From: Leucogyrophana mollusca
Lineage: Eukaryota; Basidiomycota; Agaricomycetes; Boletales
Length of the DNA: 64,000 nucleotides
Direction of reading: 5' to 3'
Assembly: GCA_021014945.1 (NCBI GenBank)
Contig: MU266330.1
Span: forward strand, 124,001 to 188,000
Both the position numbers and the translations under genes were made by a program. A model generated the notes under the pieces. The model had not been told where the DNA came from and did no database searches. It saw only the letters and a program-made list of their open reading frames with translations. This document shows, in pieces, positions 56,501 to 64,000 of the stretch; positions within the stretch are counted from its first letter, which is position 1; every line of letters starts with the position of its first letter.

Positions 56501-59500
56501 ACACCAAGTTTCGCAGACGGTCTCAACCTCGACTCCAAGGCCAAGGTGCCCGGGCACCTTTGGGGAAAAGAATCGAAGGAAGATCAGGTCGTCTTCATGG
56601 ATGGCGAGCTCCTCTGCGGTGTGCTGGACAAGTCAGCATTCGGTGCCACTGATTACGGTCTTGTGCACTCGGTATACGAGCTGTTCGGCGCGGACGTTGC
56701 AGGAAAGCTCCTAGGGATCCTTAGTCGCCTGTTCACCAAGTTCTTGCAGCACCGAGCATTCACGTGTCGCATGGACGATCTCGCTCTAACTCCTGATGGC
56801 GATAGCCGGAGAACGGATCTCCTGCGTAAGGGAAGCAACCTTGGCACCGAAGGCGCCATCGAGAACTTCCCCTCGCTTAGCAAGTTGTCGAAGGAGGACA
56901 TCCCAGCCGCTTTGACTCCCCTACTCGAAGACGTCCTCCGCGATGACAGCAAGATGGCTGGGCTCGACGTCACTGTCAAGACCAAGCTTTCCGGGCTCAC
57001 AAAGTCGATTGCCGATGCATGCATGCCGCACGGTCTCCTTCGTAAGTTCCCGCAGAATCACATGCAGACCATGACGCTCTCTGGTGCCAAGGGTAGCGCG
57101 GTCAACGCGCAACAGATCTCGTGCGCTCTGGGTCAGCAGGAACTCGAGGGCAGGCGTGTGCCGGTTATGGTCAGCGGGAAGACACTCCCGTCGTTTAAGT
57201 CGTTCGAGACGAAAGCCATGGCTGGTGGGTATGTCGCGAGCCGGTTCTTGACAGGCGTTAAGCCGCAGGAGTTCTACTTCCACTGTATGGCCGGTCGAGA
57301 GGGTCTCATTGATACTGCAGTCAAGACTTCTCGCTCAGGTTACCTCCAGCGATGCTTGATCAAGCATCTCGAAGGCATACGGGTCCATTACGACCACACC
57401 GTTCGTGGTAGCGACTCGTCGATATACCAGTTCCATTATGGCGGCGATGGTTTGGACGTCACCAAACAGAAACACCTATACCAATTCGAGTTTGCTGCGC
57501 GTAACGAGGCGACGCTTGTTAACCTTTACAAACCCAAAAATATCGCTGGAACGGTGGACGACGATTTGGCGGTTGCTCATATGAAGAGGGTCCTCAAGCG
57601 GTCAAATGAGCGCCCCGACAAGGTGACACCCGCGCCTAGGGAACAGTTCCCTCCGGCCTTGGACTTGTACAGCCCAAGTCGTTACCTGGGGAGTACTTCC
57701 GAAAAGTTCGCGGAGGCTATCGACAAGTATATCAAAACTAACCCGCATAACCTGCTTAAGTCAAAAACGCCGTCGGATGATAACACGCTCAAGCGGCGGA
57801 AGCTCCCCATGAAGCAAACTCATTTCCGCTTGCTCATGAACGTCAAATACATGAGAAGTCTTGTAGATCCCGGAGAAGCTGTTGGCTTGCTTGCGTCACA
57901 AGGGTATACTCGACGGTCTTCTGGAGAGTACAGACAGCTCACCCTCGTTTTTAGTGTTGGCGAGCCCTCAACGCAGATGACGTTGAACACATTCCATTTT
58001 GCTGGTAAGTTGTCGCTCTTTAGGATTCCGCTTATGATTGACTCGAATGGTTTAGGTCATGGTGCTGCCAATGTCACACTTGGTATACCCCGGCTTCGAG
58101 AGATCGTCATGACTGCGTCACAAAAGCCGAAGACTCCGTCAATGACCATTGATGTCCTGCAGGGTATATCTCAGACGGATATCGATACGTTCTGCAAGAT
58201 GGCTAGCCGGCTCACACTTTCTCAAATCGTTGACACCGTCTCTGTCAAGGAGCGCTTGACAGCGCAGGGAGATGCTAGGCGCACCGAATTTGTTATCGAC
58301 ACGGCGTTCTTCCCAGAAGACGAGTACAAGGAAGAATACGGTGTAGAGCCTTTGGATATCCTTGCTGCGTTCGGCACCAAATTCCCGCTCATCCTCAAGA
58401 AAGAGATACAACTGGAAATGAAGAAACTAGATGCAGATCTCAAGGGGCAGATCAGTCAGCTTGGCAAGGGGAAGGCGCCCAGAAATGCACCTAACGGGGA
58501 AACTGATGCAGATGGAGACGAAGGCGATACCCCAGTTCAAGATAAAGGGGACGACGATAAGAGCGAACAAGGTGACGGTGATGCAGACGATGCTAAGCGC
58601 GCCAGGCAGCAGAAGGAGCAAACGTCCTATGAGTCGGACGAAGAGAGCGATGCTGGAGAATATGACGATGCTGCTATTGAAGCTGCCTTTGCTTCCGAAG
58701 GAGAGGGAAGTGAGCCCGAAGGAGAGAAGAAGCTGGGTCGCCGTCGATCGCTGCGCGAAGAATCCAAGGTGGTTGAGGACCTTTTCATAGGCAACTTCCA
58801 TCAGGCGACGTCTTTCAAGTTCACTGAAGCTGGTTGTTCCATCAAACTGGAGGTGAGGAATCTTTGTCTACAGGACGGCAGTGACTTAAGGTCTATCTAG
58901 TTTTCCGCAGATTTCCCTAAGCTACTACTTGTAGGCATCGTCGAGCGAACATGTCGCAAGACCATTATTCGTGAGATCCCAGGGATCACAGATTGTTTCA
59001 GCGCTGTAGTCAAAGAACGTGGGGCAGAAAGGATCCGCGTGCGTCCTCATGTTTTCATACCCTTGCCTATATATATTGATCTCCACTAAGCTTACTACCA
59101 ATGGATCCAACTTCCGTGGTATCTGGATGTTTGCCGGGATGTCGGACGAAAGCATCATCGAAGAAGACACCATCTATTCAAACGACATCTATGCAATACT
59201 GAAGACTTACGGAGTCGAGATGGCACGTGCTGCCATCTTGCGGGAAATTGGTGGCGTCTTCGATGCCTACAAGATTGACGTGGATATGAGACATTTGGAG
59301 CTAATCGGCGATTACATGGTACGTTAATTGACAACTGTATCCTATCAGCTTCATTGACTCGACCATCTCAAAGACTTTTGATGGTGGTTATAAGCCTTTC
59401 AACCGCAAGGGGCTGTCGACCAATCCTTCGCCTCTCCTCAAAGCATCCTATGAAACCACTGCAGCCTTCCTGTCCGATGCAACCTTGTATGGGGACTTTG

Positions 59501-59604
59501 ATGACCTCTCGACACCATCAGGCAACATTGTAATGGGCCGCCCTAATCTCACGGGGACAGGTGTCTTTGACGTCGTCATGCCTGTGGATGGGATTTCTAC
59601 GTGA
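53600..59604 (+). CDS. RPA190: RNA polymerase I largest subunit (A190)
   Basis: The catalytic largest subunit of Pol I, which transcribes the 35S rRNA precursor. The ATG at 53600 begins [20 protein letters not shown]. The clamp zinc site is [17 protein letters not shown], and CLFCHRF is a second Cys pair. [20 protein letters not shown] and [17 protein letters not shown] precede the active site. There NSYN, ADFDGD and EMNIHFP are assembled across two short introns (about 55937-56019 and 56038-56091), giving the three Mg2+-binding aspartates. Further landmarks are [27 protein letters not shown]-like [20 protein letters not shown] (trigger loop), and [29 protein letters not shown]. An acidic, Pol I-specific insert lies at about 58500-58730. 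The C-terminus ends [11 protein letters not shown] at 59604. About ten introns. The product is about 1,700 residues and appears complete. Confidence 0.95.
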
Positions 59605-59878
59605 CAATATGTCTGTTAAAAGTAAATAGAGTTCTCACTCGTTTGTTTTTACGAGTAGTCTGCGTAAACGCACTTGCTATCCTTCGCGCCTCGTGAGCGT
59701 GACTCATTAACGCGTTATGTCACGCGTTATTGACAGTTGTTGTCGCAGTCACTTTTGGAGCGTGGCTTTGGCGTGTTGCTCTTTTTTAATCACTACGACG
59801 AGGCGCCGGCATAATTAAACGCCTTCGTCCTTCCACATCGCTACTATCCTGCGTTTCCGCACTTCGCGCGTCACCAAC
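59605..59878 (+). promoter_or_regulatory. Promoter with two MluI cell-cycle boxes
   Basis: ACGCGT occurs at 59710-59715 and 59722-59727, both inside an AACGCGTTA/CACGCGTTA context. ACGCGT is the core bound by MBF-type (Mbp1/Swi6) factors that switch on genes at G1/S. The sites lie 150-170 bp upstream of the ATG at 59879 and within 125 bp of the RPA190 stop. They most probably serve the downstream gene. Confidence 0.55.
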
Positions 59879-60898
59879 ATGCGACGCCCGGGGCCACTGA
59901 AAGATTTACCTCTCAGCCAATTTTTACCAGCCGGTCGCAATGGTCCCACAAATGTAAATCATTTTCCCCAGCCTAGGAGCAACAAACGCGCTCTTTCACC
60001 TTCCCGTCTATCGATATTCAGTCCCGCCAAGCGACGCATACTGAACGCAGAAGGAATATATTTCACTTCAAAGACCCCCGAGACCCCCAATCACAACCCT
60101 TCATCTCCCCGATTCCACGACTTTTTCAGTGGCCAAACCCCCCCAGGAGATGCTGTACAACCTCTCGCTGGCAGCTCCGCTAGCAACACGCAAGCCAACT
60201 CCAACTGCGTTACACCGCCCAAAAGCAGACGGTCCTCTGCCCGCATATCGCCTCGCGGAAAGTCAACACGCCAATCATCGACATCCTCCTGCGTTATGTA
60301 CGATGATACGCCACCGAACGCTTCCCTCCTTCGATCATCTCGCTCACAAGCATCCCAAGGCATCCCTGTCCCCACTGTGATCACTCGCGAGATGCCCCTC
60401 CCCCCTGATCGGCAATCTAGGCATTATCCTGGCTTTGACACATATCAAGATACTCAGATCACTCTCACACATCCACAAGTCCACCCTTCACAGTCGGATA
60501 TCGGCGAGATCGAGCACATTACGGAGGGAGGGAAGGCTGACAAAGAGGCGTACAAAGAGAACGTGGCCCCGCGAAGGAAGACCAAGAAAGCTGGCTCAGC
60601 CTCTTCGTCGCTGTTAAAGGCGGCTGTGCTTGCACCAGATGCCAAGGGTGGCCTTGACAAGGTAAACAAGGCATTGTCGACGTCTGAAACGTTGACAGAT
60701 GACCTTGCAACAGGAGAATGGAACAAATCCACCCCCCGCCGCTCTACGCCCAGTGCAGGCTTTGGACAGCCCTCGCACACCCCACGCACTGTGACACCGG
60801 CAGATAGGAGGGAACGTAGGCAACAAATGATAGCAGAAGTTGACGACGCGGGTCACTTCGACGAAGATCTTGATGCGGCTACCCTGTATGCACAGTGA
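59879..60898 (+). CDS. Disordered S/T-P-rich protein with KEN box, probably cell-cycle controlled
   Basis: A single-exon frame of 339 codons with a true ATG, not recognised as a named family. It is almost wholly disordered. Many Ser/Thr-Pro sites, some with following basic residues (ALSPSR, FSPAKRR, TPPKSRR, ISPRGK), are candidate CDK targets. KRALSPSRLSIFSPAKRRIL (residues 36-55) is a basic block with RxxL-like sequence. YKENVAPRR (about 225-233) contains a KEN box with a following Pro, the form recognised by Cdh1-bound APC/C. The end (ADRRERRQQMIAEVDDAGHF, then DEDLDAATLYAQ) looks helical and may be the conserved part. Together with MluI boxes upstream this suggests a protein made in S phase and destroyed after mitosis, for instance a securin-, Sororin- or spindle-type factor. 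That is inference only. Confidence 0.72.
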   Translation: MRRPGPLKDLPLSQFLPAGRNGPTNVNHFPQPRSNKRALSPSRLSIFSPAKRRILNAEGIYFTSKTPETPNHNPSSPRFHDFFSGQTPPGDAVQPLAGSSASNTQANSNCVTPPKSRRSSARISPRGKSTRQSSTSSCVMYDDTPPNASLLRSSRSQASQGIPVPTVITREMPLPPDRQSRHYPGFDTYQDTQITLTHPQVHPSQSDIGEIEHITEGGKADKEAYKENVAPRRKTKKAGSASSSLLKAAVLAPDAKGGLDKVNKALSTSETLTDDLATGEWNKSTPRRSTPSAGFGQPSHTPRTVTPADRRERRQQMIAEVDDAGHFDEDLDAATLYAQ

Positions 60899-61325
60899 AA
60901 TCCGCCACTGTCGCCTCCCGAGGGTACAATCCGCTCCCCGATCGCAACTTGACGCTGAAAGACGGCGCCCTGTTGCATCACTTATCTATATTTTTCTAAC
61001 CCATGATCTATCCTTCAACATTTATTGGAGACATAGTTAAACCTTCTATTCCAACACTTATTTTTGATTTGCCAAACTACTGTAACACCTAGCTCATCCG
61101 TAGTCATCTGCGAGAGGGGACCTGAGCCTGATGTCACGATTACGGAAGGTTGACAATTACGGGAGGTTGATGTTTAGCCGTTGTTGCCACTTGGGTTAAG
61201 GTTAGGTACAACGTATCCCCAGGCGAAGGCGACTTGGTGATCCAATTTTCTTTCGATTTCTTTAGCAACAGAGTACAGCTCTTTGCGTTCTTCGCATCAG
61301 AATCGCCACCTTTGCCCCTCCGGCA
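60899..61325. other. Intergenic region
   Basis: 427 bp. No gene seen. It contains a near-repeat TACGGAAGGTTGACAATTACGGGAGGTTGA at 61141-61170 (two 14-15 bp units) upstream of LCL2. Confidence 0.4.
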
Positions 61326-61759
61326 ATGTATACTCGACTCACTGCGTTCTTTTTGATTCTGATACCATTGGCGCATGCCCAATTCGGCTTTTTTGAACAC
61401 ATGTTCGGCCACCACGATCATGACCAGGGACATGAACACTACCAACAGCAGCAACAGCGAGGGTCTCCTGGGAGCTCGCAGTGGCAGGTTCATGCCGAAG
61501 CCGGTACTTCACCTCTACATCATCATCAGTCTGGAGTGCTCAAGACGATTTTACGTCACTAGTCTCATGCTCGCAGTATCTCTGCCCAGATACTTTGACC
61601 TGTGTCAGTCGTCCGGGTGAATGTCCTTGCCCTAACGTAGAAGATATAAAATGCACAATCCCCGACGCTCAGGATAAGGAGGATTTGACTGTCGTCTGTA
61701 CTCGGGGAGAGGGCGAGTGTGCTGCTGTCAAACGATTAATGTACAGTCACAGCGCATGA
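61326..61759 (+). CDS. LCL2: Lcl2-like secreted/ER protein (long chronological lifespan protein 2)
   Basis: A short secreted or ER-lumen protein of the Lcl2 family; the yeast protein has been linked to ER-associated degradation and lifespan. The ATG at 61326 begins with a signal peptide (MYTRLTAFFLILIPLAHAQ, cleavage after AHA likely). FGFFEHMFGH and a His/Gln-rich stretch follow. An intron (about 61502-61561) joins QVHAEA to VSCSQYLCPDTLTCVSRPGE. CPCPNVEDIKC, then EDLTVVCTRGEGECAAV, complete the cysteine-rich core, ending at 61759. The splice junction restores the Cys pattern SCSQYLCP...CVSRPGECPCP. About 119 residues, close to the family size. Confidence 0.85.
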
Positions 61760-62790
61760 CGAATGGGCACGTATCATGTCGTGAGTATGGAATACCGATA
61801 ATTAGAGCTGTGAGTGTCCGCCCCTTGACTCCGCTATTTTCGATCTTATCGAGTCCTTCGTTCCAGGTCGCTCAATTTTGTTTTCTGACGGTCGGAGAAC
61901 CTTTTTACTCTCCAAGATAGACACACTTGTCTCACGAGGTGATGCTTCACAGGGTCACTGGCACCTCCTTGTATACCACATGTATCCTCGGCGTGGTGAC
62001 GTTTCTATTACCCTTTTTCTGGATTCATCCTCCGTGCAGCGCACTTTCGTGCACGGCTCTCCGCGTCCAAATTCTACAAGACTATTTATTCTCGGCGGTT
62101 GTTGCTCCACCTGCCTTGGTAGCGCAAGAATTGATCCCCGCTTCGACTCTGAGAACAGGAGTGAGAGCCACTCGGTCGCTAATCCATAGCTTTGAATATT
62201 GTCTAGCGTCAGACAGCGTGGTCCAGTTCTGATACCGGAAGCGGGTGTTCTGTTTCTCCTGAAATAAAGAGGCGTTGACGGTAACGACAGTGGGGTCAGT
62301 GTATTTACACGCTTCGAAGCCGCGAATCATCCTAGGCGAGTTTGAGCGAGACTCTGTCCTGGCCCCTGGGGCCGGCCGAGCGTCGGAGCCGCGCTCAGAA
62401 TTTCATTCCCTGCGACTTAACGACTGATGGCTGCTACACGAAATTTCCCCGCCCGTTCCAGAGTACTAAAATCAGCGTAATACCGCTCTCAATGGCAACC
62501 CGTGACAGTTCACGTTAGAGGTTGAAGATACTCCCGCACTTCGTTGCCACACCTACCCACGACTTTGCGACGGCACAGTGGGTAGTGTGCCAGCCTATTG
62601 TTTTGCCGCTCCCATAGGAGAAAGCTCTTGACACTAGCTAGTAGTAACATCCTTGTGCTTAGTTCTGGCCCCCCGCATGCCTATTCGGATGGCGGATACC
62701 AATACTAAGTTCCAACCCCGCGCACTATGCGCAGCTTACTAATCAACAACTTGGACGAGTGGACCTGTGTCCGCGACGGCGACTTCAAAC
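61760..62790. other. Intergenic region, no supported gene
   Basis: About 1 kb. A minus-strand frame of 82 codons with a true ATG lies at 62082-62330, and + frames at 61878-62232. None has a motif I recognise, and no exon chain was found. The part 62330-62700 is free of long frames. It could hold a non-coding RNA, but no known type is apparent. Confidence 0.4.
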
Positions 62791-63268
62791 ATGGCAGTAC
62801 CCAGACCAACAGTAAGTCTTTATATCGTCTCTGTCCCACGTGTTGTTACTGAGGAACGTTCTCAGTCGAAGCTTCCCCCAGGTGCAAACCGCATCCTGTT
62901 TGTGAAGAATCTGAACTACCAGATTACCGGGGAAGACTTGTACGACTTATTTGGGCGATATGGCAGCATAAGGCAGATACGCATTGGAAACGAGCAGAAA
63001 ACCAAAGGAACTGCCTTTGTTGTGTTCGATGATGTTATGGATGTGCGTTTTGTCGTCCCTGCGAACATAGCTTTGTGGCTCATTCCTAGTGACACAGGCC
63101 AAAAATGCGCTGGACCACCTTAACGGCTTCCATCTCCAGGAGCGATACATCGTCGTGCTGTATCACATGCCAGCAAAACAAGACGCCGCTGCTGCCAAGG
63201 CTGAGCTGGCCCGAAGAGAAGAAGAACTGGTTCAGCTCAAACAAAAGCACAATATCGGGGATGATTGA
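62791..63268 (+). CDS. SF3B6: Splicing factor 3B subunit 6 (p14/SF3B14)
   Basis: A small RRM protein of the U2 snRNP SF3b complex that contacts the branch-point region. The ATG at 62791 begins MAVPRPT. An intron (about 62812-62867) leads to SKLPPGANRILFVKNLNYQI. The RRM has RNP2 in ILFVKNL and RNP1 in KGTAFVVFDD, preceded by YDLFGRYGSIRQIRIGNEQK. A second intron (about 63040-63098) leads to AKNALDHLNGFHLQERYIVV and LYHMPAK, followed by a helical Ala/Glu/Lys tail ending at 63268. Length about 125 residues matches human p14. An upstream in-frame GTG start is ignored in favour of ATG. The assignment is firm. Confidence 0.93.
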
Positions 63269-64000
63269 TGTCCCTGCAACGCTCAACCTGTGACTCCGCC
63301 ATTCGTGTCATTTTATTAGTGCATGTATTGATATATTATTGTCCTGTATTGCCCCAGTCATTCTGGTCCCACCTAAGGTACCACGCTTTCGACTTGTGAA
63401 GGAGAGTAAAGTCCAATTGAAGTCTATGTGAAAGTCGTTGTCTCGAAAGACTGTCTTCTACGCGGATGATGTAGTCCTGACTACTGGGTATGTATCGTCG
63501 AATGTCATAAAATCGTGGAGGTGTGCCCATTAGGGCTTTGCTGGGTAACCTGATCGGTGGAGTGTTTGTTGTCTCTAGCTGCAATTAGGACATTTTTTGT
63601 CTATCTGAGGGGCTGTAAAACAAATAAAACTAAGGTGAGATGCCTCGGGGTTAGAAAAGGATGGGTGCGGACCATATTGTTGAGGATATTGATGGCTTAT
63701 ATCAAATTGTTGAGTGTTGTTGATTACGGAGGTGACCAGAAGGTGACTCACTATTGCCAGCATGACTTGGTACACTGTGGGGGTACACAGGTGGGCGGGT
63801 GTTTGCGGCTGAATTTGCAGTTACGAAGGTCACATTTGATCTCGAACGACGTCAGCATGATGGTGGCAGACACAGCTTGATTGGAGTCTCTTACCTCTTC
63901 GTCAGGCTATATATTCGTCACAATAGGAAATGAGCCCTTCGGCGGTCTTTCAGATTGATCAACAGAGTTTCCCTACCAAATTAACGGTATGCCCGCAGCT
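63269..64000. other. Right edge of the window, possible partial minus-strand gene
   Basis: About 730 bp. On the minus strand, 63881-63758 reads a Cys-rich stretch (FEIKCDLRNCKFSRKHPPTC, then VPPQCTKSCW) before a GTGAGT donor. A frame at 63336-63584 (SQDYIIRVEDSLSRQRLSH) may be another exon. The start would lie beyond the window or was not found. I cannot name the family. Confidence 0.3.

Noticed and set aside
56653..57024. Minus-strand frames inside RPA190
   Set aside because: They are antisense shadows of a highly conserved coding region.
62082..62330. 82-codon minus-strand frame with ATG near SF3B6
   Set aside because: No motif, no exon partner and no homology I can recognise. Left as intergenic.

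Overview
This is nuclear DNA of a filamentous basidiomycete, almost certainly an agaricomycete. Genes are dense on both strands and most are broken by several 48-70 nt GT-AG introns. Alongside conserved eukaryotic housekeeping genes there are families typical of mushroom-forming fungi: a FunK1 kinase, a DUF6534-type seven-helix protein and a PPxY arrestin. No tRNA, rRNA, CRISPR array or intact transposon was seen. The species cannot be named from the sequence.

Layout. 0.4-3.6 kb: long disordered protein of unknown function. 4.1-6.8: KRE6/SKN1-type GH16 protein for beta-glucan assembly. 7.3-8.7 (-): PEX14. 9.7-11.4 (-): arrestin-related trafficking adaptor. 12.6-15.7: glutamate carboxypeptidase II-like M28 peptidase. 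15.8-17.4 (-): DUF6534 membrane protein. 17.7-19.7 (-): coiled-coil protein with a C-terminal Cys/His cluster. 20.1-20.7 (-): type I membrane protein with PPxY tail. 21.3-22.8: RIB1. 23.1-25.2: VPS17. 25.4-26.8 (-): LEU2. 27.0-28.7: NOB1. 28.7-29.4 (-): ARPC3. 29.6-32.7: YVC1-like TRP channel. 33.0-33.5: small dsRNA-binding protein. 33.6-34.4: unassigned exons. 34.6-35.3 (-): PSF2. 35.7-38.1 (-): two tandem SDR genes, the second frameshifted. 38.8-39.1 (-): small unknown gene. 39.3-40.1 (-): disabled cytochrome b5-domain gene. 40.5-43.3: FunK1 kinase. 43.4-44.6: AUH-type enoyl-CoA hydratase. 44.7-48.1 (-): SEC10. 48.2-50.9: RIX1. 51.1-51.9 (-): RRN11-like factor. 52.0-53.3: Laa2/DUF5102-like protein. 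53.6-59.6: RPA190. 59.9-60.9: disordered, probably cell-cycle protein. 61.3-61.8: LCL2. 62.8-63.3: SF3B6.

Themes. Membrane traffic is well represented (VPS17, SEC10, Laa2-like, arrestin, YVC1), and so is ribosome production (RIX1, RRN11-like and RPA190 within 11 kb, plus NOB1). Several gene pairs share very short divergent promoters (SEC10/RIX1 153 bp, RRN11-like/Laa2-like 149 bp, ARPC3/YVC1 191 bp, LEU2/NOB1 252 bp). Several convergent pairs are less than 85 bp apart.

I found no wholly new multi-gene system. The observations most worth checking are: two MluI cell-cycle boxes upstream of a KEN-box, S/T-P-rich protein; the tandem SDR duplication in which one copy lacks a base; a cytochrome b5 gene with an in-frame stop and a broken splice donor; a GC-AG intron in the FunK1 gene; and a 35-bp repeat shared by two intergenic regions.
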